Of a stretch of DNA of 64,000 bases, positions 49,485 to 59,816 are shown piece after piece. The translations under genes and the position numbers were made by a program. This DNA is from Misgurnus anguillicaudatus. Taxonomy: Eukaryota > Chordata > Actinopteri > Cypriniformes > Cobitidae. Location of the stretch: contig NC_073353.2 of NCBI RefSeq assembly GCF_027580225.2, positions 39,362,001 to 39,426,000 on the forward strand, read 5' to 3'. The notes under the pieces were generated by a model. That model was given only the letters and a program-made list of their open reading frames with translations, made no database searches and had not been told where the DNA came from. The stretch's first letter is position 1; each line of letters starts with the position of its first letter.

Positions 49485-50028
49485 GATTGCAACTCACCTT
49501 GAAAATCTTGATGGTTGGGGTTTATATATGCATCAAAGCTGAAGCAAATGAAGGATTGTTATAGAGTTTCCGAAGGCTTAATGACTTCAGGCCATAAAAA
49601 CTGTCAAAAAGCTTTAAAAATAAGAATATTATATAAGGATTGAATAATTGTAACATAGCTATCTTAACAAAATATAATATTACACACAAATACTACATCA
49701 TACATTTTCTGTGTTTATTTTTTTATGCATCACTTAACTCATAAAAAACTCATCCAAAGCAAAATCCCACACTTTGAAAAAATGTTTATTTATAAATCCT
49801 TAAAACTCTTTGGGGGTTGAATATTTCTTGCAACTGTAGATGCACATATAATTACTGCATGCATGATGCTATCGATAATGTAGAGTAAGCTGGCTGTTAT
49901 TGCACCGTTAACCCTGACAGGTTGATCAGGATCCTTTTGTAAAGTTATAAAAGGCTGTAATTTATTCTACTTATTTGACAGCTATTTACCAAATAAATCA
50001 AGGACATTAAATATTTATTTAAAGGTGA

Positions 50029-50484
50029 CATAGAATGATTGAACTGGGTATTTATCCTCGTTCTGTGATGTGATATGTAGACAAAAAAAATTTGTTTGGG
50101 TCTGTAATGCCTTAGAAGCTTCCTAAAAACCTCTCTCAGATAGCTCTATTAGGGTGGGGGATTTTAAACAAGTGGTTTTGCACCTATTTGGCTCCCCCTA
50201 CTGGCTTAACTTGCAATCTCATTACTGATTGGCTGACTTTGCTGCCACTCAAAAAATGTAGCCAATTATTTTAAAGTGGAGGGGCAGTGAGATGCCTGTG
50301 ATGTCATAAGCATCAGTTTTTCAGATTGGGCTGTTTTCTGGCTGACATTTCTAAAAGAGGAATTTATATGAGACTGAGATGTTTAGCATGTTTAGCACTT
50401 TTTGTATGTTTGTGAATGTGGGTAGACTACCATTATTCAACAAAGACAAGGTAAAAATGGTTTTTCATTCTCTGTCCCCTTTAA
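50029..50484. mobile_element. MITE TTAAAGGTGACATAGAATG
   Basis: TTAAAGGTGACATAGAATGA at the left and TCATTCTCTGTCCCCTTTAA at the right are imperfect inverted ends. The interior has no coding frame. Confidence 0.78.
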
Positions 50485-51052
50485 AAATATATTACAGAAG
50501 AATGCTGTTATTGATCGCTCACAATCTGATATTACTCAAAGTCATGTAATAGTGATTTAATAGTGACGGGGTGTTTTGTACAGAAAAGCAGGATCCTATT
50601 ACACAAGTATATATATTATAATGTAATAAAGCTTGTTCTGTAAATATATGAGCACTTGATGTGGTAACAAAAAAATGGTACATGCACTTATAAAAGGCTT
50701 ACAATTAGAAAGCAATGCAGGTATGTGAAGTAAATAAAGTCTCTTACACAAGTTTTGAGTCAGTGTGAATCGGTGATTCAAATATTAAAAATATTCTGTC
50801 GTGCCAAAGGAATAAAAAACTCCTAAAAACTAAATATTAGTGGGACTGTCAAAAGATGAATCACATGCAAAATAAAGGTTTGTGCTTGCATAATATATTT
50901 GTGTCTGTAATTATTATGTATATACATATACACACATACATATAAAAATTTAAGAAATTTTATTCATGTATATATTTTCACAGCAACATTAGTCTACATT
51001 TACGGTATATTATTCAGTATTACATAGATATAATTATGGATTTAGTATTATA

Positions 51053-51522
51053 ATGATATCACAATTTATTACACGGCTCTCTGGCATGCTTGATTCTGAT
51101 TGGTCAGTTGAGACATTTGCAGGTTCGTTCTTTTTAAATAATAACCGCTCCAAAGTAATAACGCAGCGGGTACTACTTGTACGATTTAAATCACTCCGCG
51201 CCAATAAAGATTACTGTTTGGCCCCATCTTGTGACAAACACTGGACAACCACAATTAAGAATGGAAAATTTTGACATTAATTTTAACATGTACGGAAAAA
51301 AACTAAACATTTAAACAGTGGATAGAAGAACGAACAACGACAAGACACAGAGAGCTTACTGAGACTGAACTTGACAAAATAGAGCATGACAGCTACGAAG
51401 CCAACATGCAAAAAAATACAGAATGGGCATTAAAACTTCTCAAAGACTGGCTAAAAGAGAAAAAAATGGAGACAGACAAGTATGAAGCAGAGGATCTTAA
51501 TAAGGTATTACAATCATTTTAA
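51053..51522 (+). pseudogene. Fragment of a DUF3504/Crypton-type (KIAA1958-like) protein with its leader
   Basis: 51313-51522 reads [69 protein letters not shown] then TAA. The pattern of a charged helix, NTxWAxKxxKDWLxxK and DLNKVLxxF matches the N-terminal part of DUF3504 proteins derived from Crypton tyrosine recombinases. AAG|GTATTA at 51503 could also be a donor, as introns occur here in relatives. An ATG at 51261 is out of frame with it. The upstream 200 bases (TTATTACACGGCTCTCTGGC, CTTGATTCTGATTGGTCAGT) look like a repeated fish leader. No catalytic part is present. Confidence 0.5.
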
Positions 51523-52419
51523 GCATCTGTGCAAAGTAATTTAAAACAAATATGCCAATAAAATCTATAGAGAATCTATAGAAATATTTTAAATTACATA
51601 TAAAACCCCGCCCACCAATGTCACATCATTAGGCCAAGACAGGGAAATGACTGACAGGCTATAAAATGATTGACAGGCAGGGGGCGTTTCTGAGGATAGT
51701 CTCATGAAAATACATCTGTATTCTACTAACATATCCAACACATTTGATGCTATCATGGAGGTAATAGAGACAAATCATTACTGTCATTAAAGATTACTGT
51801 ACTTTATTGTTTAAAATAATTTAGTTAATGTTTCTCTGTTAGCGTTTATGTTACTTTAGGCTATTTCTTTGTTGCTTTTACTTTATCTTTCTACTGTTAT
51901 TGGTTTATTTGGAAGATCTTTTGACATTCCATTTATTTTGCTTTTATCTTAAATTATTATCAGCATCACTTAAATTATCAATTTCAAATTATGCTTACGG
52001 AAGAGGGACAAAAAAGGAATCGTCTGTTCGGACCGAGATCTATGATTGGTTGAAAATTTTTGGTCCTACGCCTTTAACAGATGACATAAATTTCTACAAA
52101 TTCATTTAAACAACTTAACATAGTGATTGCTATCCAAACCAGCATAACTAAAAATGTTTCAGGATCAAATCTGTATAGCGGAAGATTTTCCCGAAATATT
52201 TAAAAGCACCGCTCCTTCACATTTTTAAAAAAAATGCACACGCACAACACTCTCCCTCCTCCCGAGAGGGAACGCCTGTTAAACGCGTGCACGGGACAGA
52301 GAGAGATCATGCAGGTAGTTCTTCTCTTTGCTCTGTTTACAAGTTGTTGTCGGCATGTTTACCGTGTCTGTGCGGTTCGTGACTTGTGCCAGGGCTAGCA
52401 TCGCTAATCATAGCTTACA

Positions 52420-52632
52420 TCAACTTTTACTAGCAGTGATTTTAAATGGATGTCTCCAAATAGCATGACAAAATGTACCTTTCCAGTAGAAACTTTGCGT
52501 GGGAAGCCCAACCTGTCCTATTAGCTCACGCCAGTCTCCCATAAACACTCTGGTCTTGTTTCTTTCTTCATAGTACTTTCTCTTCTGATCATACAATTCG
52601 TAGACACTTTTTCTCTTGCGACCCTCAGACAT
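52420..52632 (-). pseudogene. Possible exon of an unrecognised transposon-derived protein
   Basis: A 70-codon frame MSEGRKRKSVYELYDQKRKY, YEERNKTRVFMGDWRELIGQ, VGLPTQSFYW begins with a good ATG and a basic start, then drifts. The opening resembles N-termini of repetitive fish transposon-derived proteins, but I cannot name one. Low complexity and lack of further exons argue for a remnant. Confidence 0.3.
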
Positions 52633-53035
52633 TTTGAAGAAATTACTTCACACAGAGAGCTTCAATGAATGGTTGAAACCGTAGCACAACACACATATAC
52701 ACGTGAAAATGCGCATGTGCAGAAAGCGAACCTAGAGACGAGCACGTACGACAGTTATACGTCAACATATCATCAGAATGATTGACATCTGGGATGACCA
52801 ATAATATACTGTAGATGATCCACCCAGAATTCGAAGAAGAAGATGATCCGCTATACCTTTAAATGTAAAATTTTCTCTTTCTGTTACCCGAGTAACAAAT
52901 GCAGTGCTTGAAGTGCAGTAAAGGTATGCAAATGATATGAATGTGCCCATCTTTCAAATCCAAATAGACTGAAGGAGTAAAGTGCAAATATAATAATTTT
53001 TTTCAGTGTAATTAAAACCTCCAACCATCCCTACT

Positions 53036-53275
53036 GTAAAAACAGCTCAAACCAAACTGGTTTTACTAGGTTAAGCTGGTGTAGCAAGCTAGTTTAGCTG
53101 TGTTTTGTTCACTTTTTAAGCTGGTCAAGTTGAACTTAGCTAGTCTGGCTGGAAGATCAGCTGACCCACCAGCTTTGCAGGCCGGGAGGACCAGTTTAAA
53201 CCAGCTACTGCACCCTAAACCAGCTTAAACCAGCTACCAGCTTATACTGGTCTTAGCTGGAATTTTCACATAACA
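53036..53275. repeat. AGCTGG/CCAGCT-rich MITE
   Basis: Repeated AGCTGGT/ACCAGCT motifs in both orientations with ends TGTAAAAACAGCTCAAACC and the inverse-like TTAGCTGGAATTTTCACA. It is related in style, not in sequence order, to 45978-46246. Confidence 0.65.
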
Positions 53276-53554
53276 CAAGCAAACTGACAAATAATACATA
53301 TTTAATACACTTTATATCATCAAGTGTTGCAATAACAATTTTACCTTTTTAGCAAAGTTTAAAACCACTTTTCATGCATTGTCGGTAAATCAGCTTTGAA
53401 ACAATATGCAATTGTGAAAAGTGTTGTACAAATAAAGTAGGTCTGAGCTTCATCACAATAGTTTCAATACAAATATATACAAATAGTATAAGTTGTATTT
53501 GAATTAAATGACTTCAACTTTCAATATGTCTAAAAACAATTTGTTTAGGCTGCA

Positions 53555-53960
53555 ATAGACACACTGAAAAAAATTATTCATTGAATTTAATCAATTTTTT
53601 AAGGTAAGTGGTTGCAATCAATTTATTTAAGCTACATTTAAACAAAAGTGTTATATTTTATTTTACTTTACTAATCTTTTTTGTTTAAATGTAGCTTAAA
53701 TAAATGTATTTATTTATATGTGTGGCTCGTCATTTCAAAATATGTGTTTGGCGTGTCAAGTGAATCTATGTGCATCTTGTCAAAATAAGGGTCTGCTGCA
53801 GACAATGTGAGCGTCTCTTTTATCATAAACCCTTTTGACACATGCAGCAACTTATTCTGACATGACGCATGATGCACATGGTTCACATGACGCAGCGAAC
53901 ACATATTTTGAATTCGCGGCCTTGGGAAGAGAAGTCACCAGCCGCCACTGCTAATTTGCA
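53555..53960. repeat. Small inverted repeat element and dispersed repeat
   Basis: AATTTATTTAAGCTACATTT and its inverse AAATGTAGCTTAAATAAAT (53630-53705) make a hairpin-like MITE. It is followed by 53700-53960, the inverted relative of 5635-5815. Confidence 0.7.
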
Positions 53961-54089
53961 TAATGTTAATGACGCGATTGTTTAGCTCTGTCTTAAATAT
54001 CTACCTTATCTATACCTTAAAGAGCTGAAAAGAGAAACACAGAGGAAGAAAAGCAATCTCACAGTACAGGTATGTCCTGCCTTACATTG

Positions 54090-54260
54090 TTTAATGTATA
54101 CACAGCAAAATCACCAGTGTTACATTTTCAGGGATGGTGTTAAATACACAGTGTTGATGCTGTTTTAACACTATCTGGTAATAAAATAACACTGCCATTG
54201 CTAGGCCAGTGTTATATCCACGACAGTGTCAGTGTAAAACAAGGGTGTTATCAGATTTCA
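54090..54260. repeat. GTGTTA/TAACAC-rich repeat in front of the broken family gene
   Basis: Multiple AGTGTTA and TAACACT motifs on both strands (CACCAGTGTTACATT, GTTTTAACACTATC, ATAACACTGCC, CAGTGTTATATCC). A similar TAACAC-rich MITE is at 61690-61920. Confidence 0.6.
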
Positions 54261-54289
54261 CTCTGAGCGGTGTAAATCAAGCCACGCCT

Positions 54290-56363
54290 CCACTAAACAT
54301 TTCCTGTCAGGGATTTTACCGCCATTTTCTTTCAAAGGAGGACTGAAGAGAGCAGGTAAATCTCATAATATTCACTTGGTTTAGCTAAATTAAACTGTTA
54401 TTTCTCTGTCTGACTCTACGCAGCCATTTGCCAAAAAACCTAAATAAGATATTTTTCCCATTTTATTTCCCCTTTGTTCGTTATTTGGTTCAGTTTCATC
54501 AGAACTACCTTGTGTTACGTTGTTCCCTTGTTAGTTTGGTATAAAGTTAAACTGCTAGCTAAAAGTTTTAACCAAGAAGTATAATATTAACTTGAGATAT
54601 GAATGAATGAAAGAATTGAACCATGATAAAACGCGACATGCACTACAAATTGAAGGTATGAAGTTAAGTTAAATGAAAGCTCGTTTATTCACCATATGAT
54701 GCTCGTTATGAGGTAATCATATAGGCTAGATACCGTGAGTTAACGAGGTCGTTTACATGCACGTGAGTGCACGGATATCGGTTAATTATTCAAATTACTG
54801 AAAAACACGGAGAAAACCGCAACCGCATGGTCATGTGTTTTTTTAAGATGTATGCAAACGGGAAATATCGCCAAACCAACAATTAATTTTACCTCAGAAT
54901 ATATCATCATTTGTATGCACAGATTGGATGCATTGTGTGTTGTAAGCTTTTCGTGGCACTAGATGTCAGACAGATGCAAATGGCAAATACATACGAAAGT
55001 GTAAAACGTGTATGGCGAACATTTGTTTTTCTGTCATTATAGATGCTAGTTTGGTGAAAGTACACACTGAGTGCTTCAAATCATTCAGAAGAGATGCTGT
55101 TTTTAGGGCAGTTTATTAAAGAAGACCTGACATGGATGACTTCCAATGAAAAACGACTGCTAATACTTATATAAATTAATTTCAGAAGGTAAGTTTATAT
55201 ATTTATACATATAAATCATTTTATTTGACATAACTGAACAGTTAACCAATCTTTTTAGTATATGCAGTTTTGTACATATTATGGTTATTAATCAGGAAAG
55301 AAAGTCACATGACCTGCTGCCAACTTTAATAAAAATATATTATCTTCTCATACATCGTTTTGCTATTGATATCATATTAAATAGCAATCAAATTGATTAC
55401 TATTTTGAAAATGTATAATTGAAGATTCATATTGTCTTGAGTGCTGTTTTTAATGTTAAAAGAATGTTGAGTTTTCAGAGTCTTTATTGTCATTTTTTTG
55501 TGATAGGACCCTACCAGACTATATTTGAATACGGCATACCCATGAATTCTGGAACTGTTATTTCTTAACCCAGTTTGGAGGATAAGAGCTTACCAACTAG
55601 TTATGTGAGTACACACAGTACTTTAGTACTGTACACTGTCTCTAACATGATTATACTGAGATGATTTTGATTCAAATAACGGTTAAAACCGCACCCTTTT
55701 TGGTATTTTCTTGACCCTTTTTGTCTTTGAAAATCTGCAGAAATATGCTGAGGTGATGTATTGCAAAATAGCCAACATACAACAATTAAAGGATAATTGC
55801 AGACTACATCCTGATGAAGATATGGATGACCCTCTGTCTGGTCAACAGGAGTTTAAATATGGTAAGTGTAAATGGGTTTGCTACTTTTACGGTTTAAAGT
55901 TTAACTGTATACTCATGGTGTTTAAATTCTGTTTTGCTAGGATGGGACAGTGATGTGGCAGCTCTTCCCTGGCTCATTCACCTCTTGCCTTCATTGGTAA
56001 AAGGAAGAAAGACTGGAGAGGGTCAATTTGCAACTGAAGCTACTGATTGTGCTGTGTAAGTTTTTTGGTATTTTGTTCTAGTTGTTTATTCAGCAGTTAG
56101 TTTGCTTGCATTGTTCACCCCATGTAAATGCATACAAGTTCATAAATACACATCAAATACATTCATTAAATACACTCTTTTAAAACACTCTTAGGTGATG
56201 AGCATCAATCCATGCTTTGAGGTGGATGAATCAGCACAGCCCTGCCTGCTCTGCGTTGGGAACAAAAGTTGCATCCAGAATTTTTGCATCATTCTGGACC
56301 AAAAAGCCATTCCCTGCATGATGAAGACCACTGATGCAGCCTTCCACTACTGTACATCATGAG
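54290..56363 (+). pseudogene. Broken multi-exon copy of a dispersed fish gene family (ALPWLIHLLP block)
   Basis: Function unknown. Visible exons are 55741-55861 (KYAEVMYCKIANIQQLKDNC, then DDPLSGQQEFKYG) and 55941-56055 (GWDSDVAALPWLIHLLPSLV, then TEATDCAV), with good acceptor and donor sites (CTGCAG, GTAAGT, TTGCTAG, GTAAGT) and matching phase. A third block at 56197-56363 reads EVDESAQPCLLCVGNKSCIQ, NFCIILDQKAIPCMMKTTDA, AF and then stops. Splicing from 56055 at the nearest AG would meet TGA at once, so the copy is broken. About 1.4 kb upstream, 54290-54355 ends in GAGCAG followed by GTAAAT and could be a 5' UTR exon. The blocks resemble a repetitive uncharacterised teleost protein family; that resemblance is from memory. 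No zinc-finger, kinase or nuclease motif is seen. Confidence 0.5.
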
Positions 56364-56782
56364 TAAAACAACTACATAACTAAATACCAGGTTGGAATGT
56401 ATTTAAGAAAAATGAAACGTCTTTTGAATTGAAATGTCTGTTTTGTTATGGAAAAATCGTTAGTTTTGTGAAGGATAAGCATTTCTGCTTGCCGATAAGG
56501 TAATTGTGTATTTTAATATTCAAGTTTTGAGTAGGGTGGCTAATTTTTTTTAACTCTCATTTGATTTATTAAAGACCTTATAATAAGTGGTTTTGCTAAT
56601 TAAAAACAAGAAAAAGTCCATCACCCTTATATAAATTTTCCCACATAAAAAATACTGTTATACTATATTATCTAATCTACTATAGTAAACTGTGGTCAAT
56701 TCTTAGATACTAAAAATGTATATAATAAGGTTCAAAAACAGTATAAGGAATAGCCTACTTTATAGTAATTATTCATGATATC

Positions 56783-57204
56783 TGTCATGATAAATTATGA
56801 GAGATGAGGAAGCAGTTGCGAGTGAACAATGAAAGTTTATTAAAGCACACTTTAAACAGGAAACACAGGAACGAAGGACAACGGTGGAGCCTGAGTGCGG
56901 GTGAAGGTGACGGCGTTGGTGGAGTGATGATCAGTGGTGTAAATCCAAACTGATGACCGGAAACATCCACGCGGAGACGAGACGACACGACCCAACACAA
57001 TAACAGGTACATCCACAAACGGGTAAGTCCAAGCGCGAGTATCCAACTGTTGAGTGTAAGGATCTGGCAGAGAAACAGAGAAACTGGTGAGTATATATGG
57101 AGTTGATGTAATGATGAACAGCTGTGCCGGTGATTAGGGTCTAATGAGAGTGCAGACAGGTGAAGACACTTATCCCCGGCAGGAACAGTCTGCTGACTGT
57201 GACA
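56783..57204 (-). repeat. 3' LTR of the young element
   Basis: 422 bases; on the minus strand starts TGTCACAGTCAGCAG and ends TTATCATGACA. GAGTATATATGGAGTTG near 57090 (TATA-like on either strand) and TTTATTAAAGC near 56838 are promoter and polyadenylation candidates. Confidence 0.93.
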
Positions 57205-58632
57205 GTATCCCCCCCCTTGAGGAGTGGCTACCAGACACTTCCAGAGGCTAGAGATCAGGTGGGAGGTGGACTGGTGGAAGGGCAGGGGGAGGAACGGAGG
57301 GCCAGGCCCGTGAAGAGGCCAGGATCCGGGAAACCAGGACGAGGCTGACCGATCAGGGGGCCAAGGAGGATCCGCCGGCGGGATCAGAGGCCAAGGTGGA
57401 GCCACAGATGGGACCAGCGACCAAGGCGGAGCGGCAGGCGGAGCCAGAGACCAGTACGGACGTAGAGACCATGGTGGGGCTGGTGGTAACAGGAACCTGG
57501 ATAGAGGGCGGAAGCAGACAGAGGCCCTCTGGGCCATGTTAGTGGTGCCAGAAAACTTGTGGAGCTCAGGATCGGCCATCTTGGGCCAGGCAGAGAGTTC
57601 AGAAAGCATGGGATCGGCCATCTTGGGCCAGGCAGAGAGTTCAGGGAACTCTGGAACAGCATACTTGGTCGAGATAGATATCTCATGGGACTCCAATTCA
57701 AACTCTTCTTCCATAATGAGAGGTGCATAGAACTCACGTGACCTTAGGGGAACGAGTGGCTCCATTGTGGCAGAGAGAGTGCGTGGTTCAGGTTCGGACC
57801 TTTTAGTCCTGACATCGAAGAACACAGGTTCAAATCCTCCAGCCGTGCGAGGGTGTTCAGAGGATTCATGTTTGTGAGTTTGGGTAATGCCCTGTGGAAC
57901 AGATGTACAGAAAACAGACCACACCCAACACAACGCCAGAGCAAACATAGATGCTTCATAAAGTTCGTAAAGTTCAAGAAGCTCTTGAGGTTTGAGTAAT
58001 CCCAGTGGCCAGAACAGTTTCATTGTCTTAGCATCATGAACAATGGTAATTTCATGTGAAAAGGTGACTTTGTTGGCTATAAACAGTTCCACAGAATCAT
58101 TTACTATTAACGAATCACTTTGAAATGACTCACTCAAAGGTGATTCGTCCAGAGAATCAGTGGAGAGTTCAATCAGCGAATCAGTAGAGAGGTCACCTTG
58201 AGAAACAGTGGAGAGCTTGCTCGGAGAATCAGCGGACGATTCGTTAGGTATTTCACTGGGCACAGATTCTAGGAATTGAGGCTCGAAAGACTTGTTAGAC
58301 TCAAAATTCTCACTTGACTCAAAAATCTCACATGACTCAAAAATTTCATGGGTAACAGAGAGTACCTGTGGTTCAGGATCCGATGATCCAGTTGAGTTGA
58401 AGAGTTCAGTTGATTCAGGTTCGAGTCCCCCAGTCCTAACAGGTTGGTCAGATGATTTGGGTTCAAGAGCTTGTGAGGTTTCCTGTTGAGCTGAAGAGCA
58501 ACACATAGTTCCAACAGTACCCACAGGTAGAGCATCAGCAGGAGATTTAAACAGTTCAAAATATTCATTTAAACTGGATGTTTCAAATGAGTTGAATCCT
58601 TTCATCAATTCCCGAGATTCGGAGAGGTTCAC
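56785..58632 (-). CDS. Second long ORF of the young LTR element, function unknown
   Basis: A 615-codon frame from MNLSESRELMKGFNSFETSS that runs through the purine tract into the 3' LTR. It is very rich in Ser, Glu and Leu with repeated FESxEIFESSENFES and LSTDSLxELSTDSL motifs, a duplicated FPELSAWPKMADP/LSELSAWPKMADP block, and a Pro/Trp-rich part (PPWSLVPSVAPPWPLIPPA). No catalytic motif is recognisable. The 85-base gap from the gag-like ORF and the lack of stops make a real protein possible, but use is unproven. Confidence 0.5.
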   Translation of the reverse strand: MNLSESRELMKGFNSFETSSLNEYFELFKSPADALPVGTVGTMCCSSAQQETSQALEPKSSDQPVRTGGLEPESTELFNSTGSSDPEPQVLSVTHEIFESCEIFESSENFESNKSFEPQFLESVPSEIPNESSADSPSKLSTVSQGDLSTDSLIELSTDSLDESPLSESFQSDSLIVNDSVELFIANKVTFSHEITIVHDAKTMKLFWPLGLLKPQELLELYELYEASMFALALCWVWSVFCTSVPQGITQTHKHESSEHPRTAGGFEPVFFDVRTKRSEPEPRTLSATMEPLVPLRSREFYAPLIMEEEFELESHEISISTKYAVPEFPELSAWPKMADPMLSELSAWPKMADPELHKFSGTTNMAQRASVCFRPLSRFLLPPAPPWSLRPYWSLAPPAAPPWSLVPSVAPPWPLIPPADPPWPPDRSASSWFPGSWPLHGPGPPFLPLPFHQSTSHLISSLWKCLVATPQGGGYCHSQQTVPAGDKCLHLSALSLDPNHRHSCSSLHQLHIYSPVSLFLCQILTLNSWILALGLTRLWMYLLLCWVVSSRLRVDVSGHQFGFTPLIITPPTPSPSPALRLHRCPSFLCFLFKVCFNKLSLFTRNCFLISHNLS

Positions 58633-58717
58633 CGAGTCGTTAGTGTGGATCGGTTCCTTTAAACCGGACAGTTCACCTAGCTCAATAGACTTCGGTATCT
58701 CACTCGTTTTGGAAAGC

Positions 58718-59395
58718 TCACTGGGAGAAAGGAGCAGTCTGGGAATTTCCGGTTGCTCGAACCGACATTATCCGGCTATCCGTTACACAGACCAGGCGAC
58801 GACGTGGAACCTTGACAGAGTCAATGGAACCGGAGACTGACTCATACACCGAGTCGGATATGGCGGCAGCTGGACTGAGTTCGGACACCAGCTCTGACAA
58901 GACAGGGCTAAACAATGCAGTGTCCGGGGCACCAATGGTTTGCTCTGGGTTAACAGGCAGCACTGGCTTCTTCCTCTTCCTGCGATTACGGGGTTGAACA
59001 ATTATGGGCTCAAACGGCATTTCAGTCCTCTGTACAGGGGCGGAGACCGTGACGGAGGATTCCCATAAATCCCGACGGCTGCGGTTGTACAGATAACTCA
59101 CGAAGCCCCAAAAATCCAATACTTCCAGCCCGTCCATCTCCCACCGAGGCAGAGGGTCATCCAGACAATGGTTGAGCCAGCTCTTTTGTTCCGACGTATT
59201 GAGTCCCAGACCATAAGCGCGGGTCCAAAAGACCTGAGCAAAATCCAGAATTGACTCACCCCGCTGCCGGAGGGAAGCCAAACTCCTCCGTCTCTCTCCC
59301 CACTCTCTCTCTGAGGAAGGAGGGCGATCACTGTGGGGCTGAGACATCCCGGAGTACACTCGCTGCTTCCAATTTTGGCCAGATCCTTCTGTCAT
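58718..59395 (-). CDS. Gag-like ORF of the young LTR element
   Basis: A 225-codon frame starting MTEGSGQNWKQRVYSGMSQP. Its ATG lies in the last six bases of the 5' LTR, so initiation is read across the LTR border. A central part (RQRGESILDFAQVFWTRAYG, NTSEQKSWLNHCLDDPLPRW) resembles a retrotransposon capsid; KNRRKRKK-type basic stretches (QPRNRRKRKKPVLP) follow. No zinc knuckle is seen. Function is inferred from place and weak capsid likeness. Confidence 0.7.
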   Translation of the reverse strand: MTEGSGQNWKQRVYSGMSQPHSDRPPSSEREWGERRRSLASLRQRGESILDFAQVFWTRAYGLGLNTSEQKSWLNHCLDDPLPRWEMDGLEVLDFWGFVSYLYNRSRRDLWESSVTVSAPVQRTEMPFEPIIVQPRNRRKRKKPVLPVNPEQTIGAPDTALFSPVLSELVSELSPAAAISDSVYESVSGSIDSVKVPRRRLVCVTDSRIMSVRATGNSQTAPFSQ

Positions 59396-59811
59396 GATAA
59401 ATTATGAGAGATGAGGAAGCAGTTGCGAGTGAACAATGAAAGTTTATTAAAGCACACTTTAAACAGGAAACACAGGAACGAAGGACAACGGTGGAGCCTG
59501 AGTGCGGGTGAAGGTGACGGCATTGGTGGAGTGATGATCAGTGGTGTAAATCCAAACTGATGACCGGAAACATCCACGCGGAGACGAGACGACACGACCC
59601 AACACAATAACAGGTACATCCACAAACGGGTAAGTCCAAGCGCGAGTATCCAACTGTTGAGTGTAAGGATCTGGCAGAGAAACAGAGAAACTGGTGAGTA
59701 TATATGGAGTTGATGTAATGATGAACAGCTGTGCCGGTGATTAGGGTCTAATGAGAGTGCAGACAGGTGAAGACACTTATCCCCGGCAGGAACAGTCTGC
59801 TGACTGTGACA
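59390..59811 (-). repeat. 5' LTR of the young element
   Basis: Near-identical to 56783-57204. The gag-like ATG is at 59393-59395 (minus), just inside its 3' edge. Confidence 0.93.
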
Positions 59812-59816
59812 ATATC

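Larger units (their letters stand above)
47872..49836 (-). mobile_element. Tc1/mariner element, degenerate, with nested MITEs
   Basis: Termini CAGTTGCAATCAGAAATATT and the inverse of AATATTTCTTGCAACTG, both followed inward by CAACCCCC, flanked by TA (47870-47871, 49837-49838). It carries transposase remnants on the minus strand. The left part is replaced or filled by elements at 47929-48817. Confidence 0.9.
56783..59811 (-). mobile_element. Young LTR retrotransposon with gag-like coding only
   Basis: Two 422-bp LTRs, 56783-57204 and 59390-59811, are the same length and differ by a single base that I can see (GCGTTGG against GCATTGG). Each has TGTCA...TGACA ends. A perfect 5-bp target duplication ATATC flanks the whole (56778-56782, 59812-59816). 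On the minus strand the internal part ends with the purine tract AAGGGGGGGGATAC before the 3' LTR. There is no protease, RT or integrase, so it must depend on another element. Confidence 0.93.

Noticed and set aside
57160..58840. Plus-strand frames of 60-82 codons
   Set aside because: They are shadows of the long minus-strand ORFs of the LTR element.
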